DNA of 64,000 nucleotides, taken from NCBI RefSeq assembly GCF_028829235.1, contig NZ_JAIWJY010000003.1:62001-126000 (forward strand), given 5' to 3'. Position 1 is the stretch's first letter. Each line of letters starts with the position of its first letter. This document shows positions 55,189 through 64,000 of this stretch, piece after piece. Both the position numbers and the translations under genes were made by a program. The notes beneath the pieces were generated by a model, which saw nothing but the letters and a program-made list of their open reading frames with translations, did no database searches and was not told where the DNA came from. Origin of the DNA: Tenacibaculum larymnensis (lineage in GTDB: Bacteria > Bacteroidota > Bacteroidia > Flavobacteriales > Flavobacteriaceae).

Positions 55189-58167
55189 ATGAACATTAAA
55201 GACCTTATTAAAAAATATCATTCGAATAGAGACGCATACCTAAAAGCGGACTACAACGAAACTCAGCTTAGGACTGATTTTCTTGACCCATTATTTGAAA
55301 TGCTTGGTTGGGATATTAAAAACTCGACTGGAAAGCCAACTAACGAACGTGAAGTCTTAGTTGAAGAAGGACTAAAAGCAGATGCTAGTTCTAACACAAA
55401 AAAGCCTGATTATACTTTTCGACTATTTTCAGAGCGAAAATTCTTTTTAGAAGCCAAAAAACCGAATGTAAAAATTGAAAACGATAACGAACCTGCAAAG
55501 CAAATACGTAGATATGGTTTTACCGCAAAACTTAAAATTTCAGTTCTATCAAATTTTGAATATTTGGCAATCTATGATTGCTCACAAAAAGTTGGAAAAG
55601 ATGATGCAGTAACGAAATCTAGAATCAATCTTTATCACTATACAGAATATGAATCAGCTTTTGAGGAAATCAAAAAACAACTAAGCAACCAAGCTGTTTA
55701 TTCTGGAGAATTTGATGAAACTTGGAAAGAAATTGAAGAACAGTTAAAACTTTCAAGTGTAGATGATTTATTCCTTTCCCATATTAACGAATGGCGAATC
55801 GTTTTAGGTAAAGAAATTTACTCGCATAAACCTGAACTAAGCATTGAAGAATTAAACGATATTGTTCAATCTTATATCAATAGTATCATATTTTTAAGAG
55901 TTTGTGAGGACCGAAATTTAGAAACCTATAAAACGCTTTTAAACTTTGCAGAAAATAATGATTTCGCTTCGCTCATCAAAAAATTCAAAGAAGCAGACAA
56001 AAAATATAACGCAGGTTTATTTAATCAACCGTTAACGGAAAAAGTAGTTTCTGATAGCTCTTCTGCATTTTGGGAAATCATCAAAGATTTATATTTCCCT
56101 GAAAGTACTTATTCCTTTTCAGTTTTTGCTTCGGACATTCTAGGAAACATCTATGAAATATTTCTTGGAGAACAACTAGCTATAGAAAACGGGCAAATTC
56201 TCTTAAAAAAGAAACCTGAAAATGTTGACAGAGATATTGTAACTACACCAACTTTTATCATTCAAGATATTCTAAGGCAAACAGTTGTAGAGCATTGTAA
56301 AAACAAAACTGACAAAGAAATCTTAAGCTCATCATTTGCAGATATTGCTTGTGGTTCAGGTGCATTTTTGCTGGAAACTTATCAATTATTGCAAGATACA
56401 CTTGTCGATTTCTATTTGTTAAACGACCACAAAAGATTAATTCAGACAGCAATAAATACATTTAAATTGCCTTTTGCCATCAAAAGAAAAGTGTTAGAAA
56501 GTTGCATTTTTGGTATTGACAAAGATTACAATGCTGTTCAAGCCTGTAAATTTGGTTTGCTATTAAAACTTCTAGAAAATGAAGACAATGCAACAATAAC
56601 AACACCTGCATTACCAACTCTTGACCAAAATATTCAGTTTGGAAACAGCCTAATTGAGACATCAGAAACAAATAAAAAAAATCAAAATGAAATAAACCCT
56701 TTTGATTTTGGTAAAACTCGTTTCGATGTTGTTGTTGGCAATCCGCCATATTTGGCTACAGAGCATATGAAAGAGTTTACACCTCTTGAATTACCCATTT
56801 ACAAATCAAAATTCAATTCATCATACAAACAGTTTGACAAATACTTTCTTTTTATTGAAAGAGGTCTAGAACTCTTAAAGGAAGGTGGATATTTTGGTTA
56901 TATAGTTCCAAGTAAGTTTGCGAAGGTTGGAGCTGGTAAGAAGTTGAGAGAATTACTTGTTGACAACAAAGCAATACAGCAAATAATATCCTTTGGGGCA
57001 AATCAAGTTTTTCAAAACAAAACTACTTATACTTGTCTCTTAATTCTCAAAAAAGAAAAACTAGAACAAGTCAAATATCTTGAAGTAAATTCGTTCAAAA
57101 ATTGGAAAACAAGAAATATTGGTTCAGAAAATTTTGACGAATTTAATATAGATTCTTTAGAAGCAGATGGTTGGGTCCTTTATCCAAGTATTTTAAAACC
57201 AATTTATACATCTATTGTTTCACAATCGAATACATTAGAGGAGCTTATTGGTTCTGAAAATATATACAATGGTATTCAAACAAGTGCCAATAACGTTTAT
57301 ATTCATTCGATAGAAAAAAAAGATAAAGACTTTCTTTATTTCATAAAAGACGGTATTCAATGGAAAGTTGAAGAAACTTTAACAAGACCATATTTTAAGA
57401 CTTCAAGTGGAGACGATAATCTGTACACCTATCGCCCATTTTTGCCAAATTCATTTGTTATTTATCCTTATCTAAAAACCAAAAAGGGAATTGAGTTTGT
57501 AGAAATTGATGACTTAAAGGCAAACTATCCTGAAACATATAATTTTTTAAATCATTACAAGGACAAACTTGATAATGATAAACGAGACATTAAACCTGAA
57601 CCTGAAACAAAAAACGAATGGTACAGATATGGCAGACATCAAAGTCTAGATAAATGTGATGTACCTGCGAAAATTATTGTTGGAGTTTTAGCACAGGGCA
57701 ACAAATACGCAATTGACTACTTTGGAACTTTAATATCTTCTGGTGGTACAGCAGGTTATTGTATGATTACTTTACCTGATTACTTTCCTTATTCAATCTA
57801 CTATATTCAAGCTTTATTGAACTCTAAATATTTGGAGTGGTTTTCTGCACTAATTGGAGAAGTCTTCAGAGGTGGTTATATAGCACGAGGAACAAAAGTG
57901 CTCAAAAAACTACCTATCAAGCTTATTGATTTTAAGAATAAATCGGAGAAAGATATTCACGATAAAATAGCAAAAATTCAAAAAAATTTAATTGATATTC
58001 AAGGAAAAATAGATAAAAGCAACGGAAATAAAAGGTTACTAATTCCTTTACAACGACAATTCGACAATCTAAAAACTGAATTAGACGAGACACTAAAAAA
58101 TTTGTATAACTTGGGAGAAGCTGATAGCAATATCCCTTTAATTTCTGAAATTTATGCAACTAATTAA
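55189..58167 (+). CDS. Type IIG-like restriction-modification enzyme (nuclease-methyltransferase fusion)
   Basis: A 992-aa protein. Residues about 20-120 hold a type I HsdR-N-like PD-(D/E)XK nuclease: D74 in KPDYTF and E88-x-K90 in FFLEAKK. A helical linker follows (180-340). The N6-adenine methyltransferase has SAM motif DIACGSGAF at 385-393 and catalytic NPPY at 518-521. A target recognition region (about 680-920, TaqI-like C-terminal pattern with GGTAGYCMITLPDYFPYSIYYIQALLNSKYLEWF) and a coiled-coil tail complete it. One chain should cut and methylate. Its last 14 bases overlap the second methyltransferase gene. Confidence 0.85.
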   Translation: MNIKDLIKKYHSNRDAYLKADYNETQLRTDFLDPLFEMLGWDIKNSTGKPTNEREVLVEEGLKADASSNTKKPDYTFRLFSERKFFLEAKKPNVKIENDNEPAKQIRRYGFTAKLKISVLSNFEYLAIYDCSQKVGKDDAVTKSRINLYHYTEYESAFEEIKKQLSNQAVYSGEFDETWKEIEEQLKLSSVDDLFLSHINEWRIVLGKEIYSHKPELSIEELNDIVQSYINSIIFLRVCEDRNLETYKTLLNFAENNDFASLIKKFKEADKKYNAGLFNQPLTEKVVSDSSSAFWEIIKDLYFPESTYSFSVFASDILGNIYEIFLGEQLAIENGQILLKKKPENVDRDIVTTPTFIIQDILRQTVVEHCKNKTDKEILSSSFADIACGSGAFLLETYQLLQDTLVDFYLLNDHKRLIQTAINTFKLPFAIKRKVLESCIFGIDKDYNAVQACKFGLLLKLLENEDNATITTPALPTLDQNIQFGNSLIETSETNKKNQNEINPFDFGKTRFDVVVGNPPYLATEHMKEFTPLELPIYKSKFNSSYKQFDKYFLFIERGLELLKEGGYFGYIVPSKFAKVGAGKKLRELLVDNKAIQQIISFGANQVFQNKTTYTCLLILKKEKLEQVKYLEVNSFKNWKTRNIGSENFDEFNIDSLEADGWVLYPSILKPIYTSIVSQSNTLEELIGSENIYNGIQTSANNVYIHSIEKKDKDFLYFIKDGIQWKVEETLTRPYFKTSSGDDNLYTYRPFLPNSFVIYPYLKTKKGIEFVEIDDLKANYPETYNFLNHYKDKLDNDKRDIKPEPETKNEWYRYGRHQSLDKCDVPAKIIVGVLAQGNKYAIDYFGTLISSGGTAGYCMITLPDYFPYSIYYIQALLNSKYLEWFSALIGEVFRGGYIARGTKVLKKLPIKLIDFKNKSEKDIHDKIAKIQKNLIDIQGKIDKSNGNKRLLIPLQRQFDNLKTELDETLKNLYNLGEADSNIPLISEIYATN

Positions 58168-59764
58168 AGAAGCATCAAAAGAAAAATTAAGGGGTGGATT
58201 CTATACACCTGAACCAATTGCATCATTTGTTTTAAAATGGGCATTAAATGGTAATAAACAACTTGATATTTTAGAACCAAGTTGTGGAGATGGTGTATTC
58301 CTTGAAGAAATACAAAAAGGAGGTTACGAATACAATTCTGTAACTGCAATAGAATTTGATGAAGTTGAAGCTGAAAAGTCTAAAAAAATTGGCTTGGGCA
58401 AGACCAACGTTATTAATTCGGATTTTCACGACTTCTGTATTAATACCAAACAAAAGTTTGATTTGGTAGTCGGAAATCCGCCTTACATTCGTTACCAATA
58501 TTTTGACAGAGAGCAACAAGAGTTTGCTGCACAAATTTTTGACAAAGCCAAACTAAAGTGTTCTAAACTAACCAATGCTTGGGTTTCGTTTGTTGTTGGC
58601 TCTTCCCTACTTTTAAAAGAAGAAGGCAAAATTGGATTCGTGTTACCTGCCGAAATACTTCAAGTTTCGTATGCTCAACCCTTACGAGAGTTCTTGGCTC
58701 ATTTTTACAACAAAATAAATATTGTTTCTTTTGAAAAGTTAGTATTTCCAGACATACAACAAGAAGTAGTCCTATTGTTGTGTGAGAAAAACAATTCTAA
58801 AACACATTTGATTGAGCATTTAGAATTGAAAAATGCAGAAGAACTAGAAAAACTAGATGTATCAAAACTAAAAAGTCCAAAAAAGAAAATTGATTTCAAA
58901 TCAAACAAATGGACTTTTTACTTCTTGGAACAAAACGAAATCGACTTTTTAGAAAAACTTCAAAACGACAAAATAATTCCAAGACTTAAAGAATATGCAA
59001 AAGTAGAAGTTGGAATCACAACAGGTTCAAATCCATTTTTCACAGTTCCGCTTTCTATTGTGCAATTTTACAATCTTGAAAAGTATGCAAAACCATTAGT
59101 CGGCAGAAGCGTTCAGGTTCCAAGTGCAATTTTCACAGAAAAAGACTGGATTAAAAACAGAAATTCAGAAGCAAGAACGCACTTTTTATCATTTCCAAAA
59201 ATGGACGAACTAAATGGTTCTGTTGGAGCTAGAGAATATATTGCTTGGGGAGTAGAAAAGAAAATTCACAAAGGTTATAAATGCAGGATTCGTGATGAAT
59301 GGCAAATTGTGCCATCACAAAGAATATCTGATGCATTGTTTATTAGGAGGAATAATAAGTATCCAAAACTCATAATCAACGAAGCAGAGGCTTTTACAAC
59401 AGATACAATGCACAGAGTAACTGTAAAAGAGAAAACGAACATAAAAGCTTTGACAGCTAGTTATTATAATTCACTCTCTTTTGCGTTTGCTGAGATTTGT
59501 GGGAGAAGTCACGGTGGCGGAGTATTGGAGTTAATGCCGAACGAAGTGGGAAGAATACTCTTGCCTTACAATGAAAAGAATGCGGAATTGTTGCCAATTA
59601 TTGACAAAATGATTCGTGAAAAGAAAGATATTTCGGAATTATTGAAAATTACGAATGAAAAAATATTAAAGGAAAATTACGGCTTGACAAATGAAGAAAT
59701 TGAATTGGCGGATGGTATATGGAAAAAGCTATCTAACCGAAGATTGAACAGAGGGAAAAAATAG
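58154..59764 (+). CDS. N6-adenine DNA methyltransferase (Eco57I/TaqI-like)
   Basis: A 536-aa protein overlapping the preceding gene by 14 bases. The SAM-binding motif ILEPSCGDG is at 39-47 and the catalytic NPPY at 108-111 (FDLVVGNPPYIRYQYF). The front FYTPEPIASFVLKW is typical of M.TaqI-like enzymes. A target recognition region follows (about 270-460), with GRSHGGGVLELMPNEVGRILLP near the end. No nuclease motif is seen, so it likely methylates the second strand or protects the host from the type IIG-like partner. Confidence 0.87.
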   Translation: MQLIKEASKEKLRGGFYTPEPIASFVLKWALNGNKQLDILEPSCGDGVFLEEIQKGGYEYNSVTAIEFDEVEAEKSKKIGLGKTNVINSDFHDFCINTKQKFDLVVGNPPYIRYQYFDREQQEFAAQIFDKAKLKCSKLTNAWVSFVVGSSLLLKEEGKIGFVLPAEILQVSYAQPLREFLAHFYNKINIVSFEKLVFPDIQQEVVLLLCEKNNSKTHLIEHLELKNAEELEKLDVSKLKSPKKKIDFKSNKWTFYFLEQNEIDFLEKLQNDKIIPRLKEYAKVEVGITTGSNPFFTVPLSIVQFYNLEKYAKPLVGRSVQVPSAIFTEKDWIKNRNSEARTHFLSFPKMDELNGSVGAREYIAWGVEKKIHKGYKCRIRDEWQIVPSQRISDALFIRRNNKYPKLIINEAEAFTTDTMHRVTVKEKTNIKALTASYYNSLSFAFAEICGRSHGGGVLELMPNEVGRILLPYNEKNAELLPIIDKMIREKKDISELLKITNEKILKENYGLTNEEIELADGIWKKLSNRRLNRGKK

Positions 59765-59821
59765 CCAATGCCAAATTGAAAATTTTTTAACTGAATTGAA
59801 AAACTAAAACAAAAATTATTA

Positions 59822-61093
59822 ATGGCAGAATCTGAATTATATTTTTACAAAGGAAACGAAGAAGTTCTAAAGAAAATAAAAGACAAATCAGACGAAAAAA
59901 GTGAATCGGCTCTTCTAAATAAAATACAAGATTCTTTCAATAAAGTTCTTGATGGAAAAAACCTGTCCTTTCTTCTGGGTTCTGGCTGTTCCTCTTATCA
60001 AATTCAGAATAAAGATGAAGAATGGGAAGAAATAGGTATACCAACAATGGCACCTCTTGCTACAAATTTTTATGCTAACATTCTGATAGAAGATGAACGA
60101 AATTGGTTGAAAAACGATGTAAAACTTGATATTACGTCAACCACATTTCAAAACAATTTAGAAACTTTTTTAGGTACGCTTCACAGTCTTATTTATTTTT
60201 ATGAAACCACCAATCAAAATGGAACGGACGAATTTAATAAGGTCAAAGGGATTATAGATAAAGCAAGAAATTTCCTTTTAGAACAATGTCTGAATGAGAC
60301 TAAACGTAGTAATGAAGACGACATAGATTTAGTAAATCTTTATAAAATGTTTTATCGCAAACTGTTGTACAGAAATGCAAATCTTCCAAAACCAAGCATA
60401 TTTACAACAAATTATGATTTATACTCTGAAATCGCACTTGACAGTTTGGGAATACATTACGTAAATGGATTTTCAGGTGGCATAAAAAAATATTTTAATC
60501 CGACCATTTTTAATTATGCACTAGCTGAAAAAATGGATTTATCACAAGGTAAATGGAGTGTTATTGATAATTTCATTTACCTATACAAAATACACGGTTC
60601 TATAAACTGGGTTCAGGACGAGGAACAAACAAAACTTTTTAGAGTAAGAGAAATTCAAGAAACAAGTTTAGAAAACCTCAAAAAAAAGGATGTTATAATG
60701 ATACATCCTACACCTCTAAAACAAAATGCAAGTATGGGAAGTCCATATTCAGATTTGTTTAGAGAGTTTCAGAAAAGACTAATGAGAAATAACAACATAC
60801 TTATTTCTCTTGGATATAGCTTTAGTGATGAGCATATAAACAATCTTATTTATCAAGCATTTACAATACCGTCTTTCCGATTAATCGTGTTTGGAGATTT
60901 TGCTAAAAGTGAAGAAATCAAAAAACTAAAATCACTAAATGACCCAAGAATCTGGATTGTAGGTGGTAAGTTAGAAAACGGAGAAAGTCTACATTATTTC
61001 AAAGGTTTTATTGAGCAAATATTACCGGACTTAAGTAATGACGAAATTGATGACAAAATCGATAATGCTATAAAAACTCTATTTCCAAGATAA
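59822..61093 (+). CDS. SIR2-like (NADase-fold) effector of a SIR2-HerA defence system
   Basis: A 423-aa protein. The Rossmann/SIR2 signature begins SFLLGSGCS (G53-S57), with TTNYD at 195-199 (N197) and KIHGSINW at 256-263 (H258), then SLGYSFSDEHIN near 328. These are the NAD-binding and catalytic positions of SIR2-like defence proteins, which deplete NAD+ on infection. It is coupled to the HerA gene by a TAATG overlap, the standard layout of SIR2-HerA (Nezha) systems. It comes 57 bases after the methyltransferase gene. Confidence 0.88.
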   Translation: MAESELYFYKGNEEVLKKIKDKSDEKSESALLNKIQDSFNKVLDGKNLSFLLGSGCSSYQIQNKDEEWEEIGIPTMAPLATNFYANILIEDERNWLKNDVKLDITSTTFQNNLETFLGTLHSLIYFYETTNQNGTDEFNKVKGIIDKARNFLLEQCLNETKRSNEDDIDLVNLYKMFYRKLLYRNANLPKPSIFTTNYDLYSEIALDSLGIHYVNGFSGGIKKYFNPTIFNYALAEKMDLSQGKWSVIDNFIYLYKIHGSINWVQDEEQTKLFRVREIQETSLENLKKKDVIMIHPTPLKQNASMGSPYSDLFREFQKRLMRNNNILISLGYSFSDEHINNLIYQAFTIPSFRLIVFGDFAKSEEIKKLKSLNDPRIWIVGGKLENGESLHYFKGFIEQILPDLSNDEIDDKIDNAIKTLFPR

Positions 61094-63177
61094 TGAATAG
61101 AGAAGATAAACAAAGAGTTATTGGTAAAGTAGTAGCAATAAATTCAGACAGATTTACTGTTGAACTATTAAGTGGAATTGATAATTTTAACATTAGTGGA
61201 TTTGATGATATCCATTATTTTGCTCAACTTAACAGCTACGTTGTTTTACCCTATCAAAATTACTTTATAGTATCGGAAGTATCTGGAGTTCGAGAAAAAG
61301 AGCTAAATGTACCTTTTAGTAATCCTAAAGAACAAATTTTAAGTAAAAGCACTACTGGTAAATATCTAGAAATACTTCCTATTGGCACACTAAAACCAGT
61401 TGATGAAAATCCAGATTATTATAAATTTGAATTTGGAGTTAGCGTTTATCCTGCATTATATACAGACGTTCTTTACATAAAAGAAAAAGAGCTTGATGCC
61501 ATTTTTAATGTTAAGGAACAAATTGAGATAGTTTGTGAAAAATCTAGCGAACACAAAGAAAAATGTGATTGTGAAAAGAGAAGATATAAAACGCTTTCAA
61601 TTGGTACTTCCACTATATTCCCAGATTATGAAGTTAAAATTGACATAGATAAATTCTTTGCTGGTCATTCTGCTGTTTTAGGAAATACAGGAAGTGGTAA
61701 ATCTTGTACAATTTCTTCAATTCTTCAGTCTATTTATAAGCTATCAAATCATAGTGCTGTAGGAAGTACATTCATTGTGTTTGATGTAAATGGCGAATAC
61801 AAACAGGCTTTTAGTGAGGTATCTGAAAACACAGATATTGAAGTGCAAAATTTCTGTATAGGGAGTTCAGACAAGGATGTAAAAGAATTTACACTACCTC
61901 ATTGGTTTTTGACTATTGATGAATGGGCTTTACTTCTTCAAGCAACAGAAAAAACTCAAATACCAATATTAAGAAATGCACTAGGTTTAGCATCTGTTTT
62001 TTCTATTGGAGAAAATGTCAATGAACTCAAAAATCATATTTTAGCAACGTGTATAAGTGAGATTTTAAGAGATGAAACTAGCAGTCCATCAAAGTCCGAT
62101 AGGATATTATCGATACTTCAAAAATTCAATACAGCTGAAATATCATTAACAACAGAATTCACTTTTATAGACCAAGATGGTACAGAGCATAATTCTGTAC
62201 GTATTGGGAATCAAAACGTTAGACTTAATTTAAGAAACTGCTTATATGTTCATTTTGGAGTAATTGTAGGTACTGAACAATTACACTATTTCCTTGAGCA
62301 AACTAACGGAGATGGTTTATCACTTTTTATTCAAGAAAAATTTCAAATGCCTTCTTATGAAAAGTACCAAAAATTCACATTTGACATTATAGAAGATGCT
62401 CTCGATTTAGCTCTATTATATGAAGAAGCACACGGAAATAGACATATTAGAGATTATTGTTCTTCGTTAATTACAAGGGTAAAAAGTATCAAGGACAGAA
62501 CGGATTTCAATTTTCTAAAAAAAGATGATGGCAATATAAGTGAGTATAAAAACAGTTTGATTGGATTAAATGAAGTAGAAGCTCAAAAATTAAAAACTAG
62601 TCAAATAACTATTATTGACATAAGTGCAGTAGAAGATGAAATTGTGGAAGTAATATCTTGTGTTATATCTCGTATTATTTATGAAAGTGTTAAGGACATA
62701 AATCCTCGAAATTCATATCCAGTAAATCTAATTTTGGAAGAAGCTCATAGATATATTTCACGTAATCCAATGGGAACATTCCTTAAAGCAAATAAGATTT
62801 TTGACTCAATTGCTAAAGAAGGGAGAAAATTTGGACTGTTACTTTTGGTTTCATCACAAAGACCAAGTGAATTATCTAAAACAGTATTATCTCAATGCAG
62901 TAATTTTATAGTCCACAGAATACAAAATCCAGAAGACCTTGCACATATTCGACAAATTACACCGCATATTTCCGAAACAATTTTGAGGAGAATGCCATCT
63001 ATTCCGACTCAACACGCTTTGATTTTTGGTCATTCGGTAAATCTTCCGACAACTTTTAAGGTTCACGAAGCAAAACCGTTACCGAAAAGTGATAATAATA
63101 GAATAAGTGAAAATTGGTTTAGACAAAAAGGATTTTCATTAACAGAAAACGTCGAAATGTCAGATGAGGAAGAATAA
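61093..63177 (+). CDS. HerA-type ATPase of a SIR2-HerA defence system
   Basis: A 694-aa ATPase. An N-terminal HAS-barrel-like region (about 1-130), then the DUF87/HerA core with P-loop GNTGSGKS at 197-204, an internal helical insertion and Walker B LILEEAH at 546-552 (E549-E550), a KEGRKFGLLLLVSSQRPSEL motif and a closing FIVHRIQNPEDL. It should form a hexamer that holds SIR2 proteins and controls NADase activity; this is known for the family, not shown here. The start overlaps the SIR2 stop by one base. Confidence 0.9.
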   Translation: MNREDKQRVIGKVVAINSDRFTVELLSGIDNFNISGFDDIHYFAQLNSYVVLPYQNYFIVSEVSGVREKELNVPFSNPKEQILSKSTTGKYLEILPIGTLKPVDENPDYYKFEFGVSVYPALYTDVLYIKEKELDAIFNVKEQIEIVCEKSSEHKEKCDCEKRRYKTLSIGTSTIFPDYEVKIDIDKFFAGHSAVLGNTGSGKSCTISSILQSIYKLSNHSAVGSTFIVFDVNGEYKQAFSEVSENTDIEVQNFCIGSSDKDVKEFTLPHWFLTIDEWALLLQATEKTQIPILRNALGLASVFSIGENVNELKNHILATCISEILRDETSSPSKSDRILSILQKFNTAEISLTTEFTFIDQDGTEHNSVRIGNQNVRLNLRNCLYVHFGVIVGTEQLHYFLEQTNGDGLSLFIQEKFQMPSYEKYQKFTFDIIEDALDLALLYEEAHGNRHIRDYCSSLITRVKSIKDRTDFNFLKKDDGNISEYKNSLIGLNEVEAQKLKTSQITIIDISAVEDEIVEVISCVISRIIYESVKDINPRNSYPVNLILEEAHRYISRNPMGTFLKANKIFDSIAKEGRKFGLLLLVSSQRPSELSKTVLSQCSNFIVHRIQNPEDLAHIRQITPHISETILRRMPSIPTQHALIFGHSVNLPTTFKVHEAKPLPKSDNNRISENWFRQKGFSLTENVEMSDEEE

Positions 63178-63179
63178 AG

Positions 63180-63197
63180 AGCCAACGCTACATCAAA
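63180..63197 (+). repeat. Direct repeat, right of the defence cassette
   Basis: AGCCAACGCTACATCAAA begins 2 bases after the HerA stop codon and matches 54715-54732 at 16 of 18 positions. Together they bracket the cassette. Confidence 0.6.
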
Positions 63198-63219
63198 GTC
63201 GATTTTCAGATAAAATTAA

Positions 63220-63492
63220 GGAGGTCGAGTAGATGGTCAAAAAGGTGGTGCAATGGGTGGTGTAATAGGTGGTGCAATAGATGCTATAGATGAACTTACT
63301 AAAAGACAAAAAGCAGTACTTAAACTCATTGCAACCAATACTACTATTACTTATACTGAAATAGCTGAAGCTTTAGGCATCAATGAATCCCCTGTGGGCA
63401 AACATATAAATGCGCTCAAAACCAAAGGGTTTATAAAACGCCACGGTGGCACACAAGGTTATTGGGAAATTAATCTCGAAAAAAATCAGTAA
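63220..63492 (+). pseudogene. Winged-helix remnant, C-terminal piece of a larger regulator
   Basis: The open frame runs from 63220 to the stop at 63492, and the first ATG is 63253. The 5' part encodes a Gly-rich stretch (GQKGGAMGGVIGGAID); the rest is a winged helix (LTKRQKAVLKLIATNTTITYTEIAEALGINESPVGKHINALKTKGFIKR). This is the usual C-terminal end of AlbA_2-type putative regulators or ATP-binding proteins, so it is probably a truncated gene rather than a complete one. An intact small regulator is the alternative. Confidence 0.55.
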
Positions 63493-63500
63493 GTATCCTT

Positions 63501-63872
63501 TTAAAAAGGCGATTTATCCTTTGAGCCTCTCGCATCCGCCAACCATTTGCCATTTTGCTTAACCAGTTTAAAAAGACCCGGTGTCTTATCATAGGCTGTA
63601 GTATATTTTACCCAAGCCACATCACCCATTATCGTATCCTGCAAAACTGTAAAGTTTGAATCATCCTTTACCGTCGCATTGAACATATTTATAGTATTCA
63701 TATAATTAGAATATGCCTGTGGTGTTGAGTTGGCTTTTAAAGCTTCCTCATCTTTTTCATAAAAGCTTTCGATGACGATTTGGGCTGTGGCACTTGGTCC
63801 CGAAATTTTAGTATCAGAATCGGCACAAGAAAGGAACAGCAGTACGAGCGAGAAAACGACAATTTTTTTCAT
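63501..63872 (-). CDS. Small lipoprotein with DUF4878-like domain
   Basis: A 123-aa protein with a lipoprotein signal (MKKIVVFSLVLLFLSCADSD; lipobox LFLSC, lipid on Cys16). The mature part (TAQIVIESFYEKDEEALKANST...VAWVKYTTAYDKTPGLFKLVKQNGKWLAD) matches the NTF2-like DUF4878 pattern. It is probably anchored in the outer or inner membrane; function unknown. Its start lies 7 bases after the stop of the gene upstream, so the two form an operon. Confidence 0.8.
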   Translation of the reverse strand: MKKIVVFSLVLLFLSCADSDTKISGPSATAQIVIESFYEKDEEALKANSTPQAYSNYMNTINMFNATVKDDSNFTVLQDTIMGDVAWVKYTTAYDKTPGLFKLVKQNGKWLADARGSKDKSPF

Positions 63873-63879
63873 AATATTC

Positions 63880-64000
63880 TTAATTTGGGTTATTGATATA
63901 TCTATGTGATATTTTCAGTTCAATGTTTCGTTCGCCATCCTTTTCATTCAATTCTAAAATCGCCCTACGGTCATTAGATAATGAAAATTTGGGCAATACA
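63880..64000 (-). CDS. 3' end of a gene running in from the right edge
   Basis: On the minus strand one frame is open from the edge to a stop at 63880, giving 39 C-terminal residues (VLPKFSLSNDRRAILELNEK...). It is 7 bases upstream of the lipoprotein start. No function can be given from so short a piece. Confidence 0.5.
   Translation of the reverse strand, partial: VLPKFSLSNDRRAILELNEKDGERNIELKISHRYINNPN

Noticed and set aside
54715..63197. Repeats at the defence cassette as integron attC sites
   Set aside because: The AGCCAACGCT core does not match the RYYYAAC/GTTRRRY pattern of attC sites, and no integron integrase is present.
45600..64000. A conjugation channel (T4SS) or integrase in the element
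   Set aside because: Only coupling, relaxase-type and accessory genes are seen. No tra channel genes or tyrosine/serine recombinase could be read here, so the element is called mobilizable and possibly incomplete in the window.
1..64000. CRISPR array or insertion sequence
   Set aside because: No regularly spaced repeats with unique spacers, and no transposase motif or terminal inverted repeats with target duplication, were seen on either strand.

Overview
The window looks like chromosome from a marine-type member of the Flavobacteriaceae (Bacteroidota). The DNA is AT-rich and promoters match the Bacteroidota pattern TTTG-N18/19-TAnnTTTG. Family-typical genes include a DnaE with a fused proofreading domain, a Porin_10-type outer-membrane protein, DUF4407, BlaI/BlaR1-like and BfmA/B/C-like proteins. 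The genus (Tenacibaculum-like) is only a guess.

1-24.5 kb: the distal part of an extracellular contractile injection system (eCIS, Afp/PVC/MAC-like). In order, all on the + strand: a VgrG-like spike cut by the window edge, PAAR tip, gp25-like baseplate wedge, two very large baseplate proteins, a 1700-aa PKD-containing protein, a tape-measure-family protein, two DUF4157 (eCIS core domain) cargo proteins, a tandem SUKH-like protein, an AAA+ ATPase and a LAS-type zinc peptidase. Sheath and tube genes must lie to the left. The second cargo protein ends in a His-Me-finger-like nuclease region and is followed directly by the SUKH protein, which reads as a toxin-immunity pair inside an injection-system operon.

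24.5-45.4 kb: core genome. It holds dnaE, a cold-shock gene, rpsP-rimM, two GNAT acetyltransferases, a PhnA-like protein, a nucleoid-associated protein, rnhB, a porin, an NhaC antiporter, a PLP gamma-lyase divergent from an Lrp/AsnC regulator, DUF4407, a blaI-blaR1-like pair and an M20 dipeptidase. Two regulatory sites are readable: twin palindromes that coincide with the blaI-like promoter, and a 15-bp palindrome in front of the gamma-lyase gene.

45.4-54.6 kb: left end of an integrated mobile element at a tRNA-Leu(UAG) gene. A 5' tRNA fragment with the promoter is followed at once by a complete tRNA-Leu. The element carries a ParB-like protein with a Cys cluster, a short coupled ORF plus DUF932, a roughly 1-kb non-coding region with repeats and hairpins, ssb, two small accessory genes, an oriT-like inverted-repeat region and a BfmA-BfmB-BfmC-like mobilization set. 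No integrase is visible; it should lie beyond the right edge if the element is intact.

54.7-63.2 kb: a compact defence cassette, apparently one transcription unit: XRE regulator, PD-(D/E)XK-methyltransferase fusion (type IIG-like), second N6-adenine methyltransferase, SIR2-like NADase-fold protein and HerA ATPase (SIR2-HerA/Nezha-type pair). The regulator promoter overlaps a perfect palindrome, and near-identical 18-bp direct repeats bracket the whole cassette. To the right are a winged-helix remnant, a DUF4878-like lipoprotein and the 3' end of another gene.

All calls come from reading translations and motifs; no database search was run.
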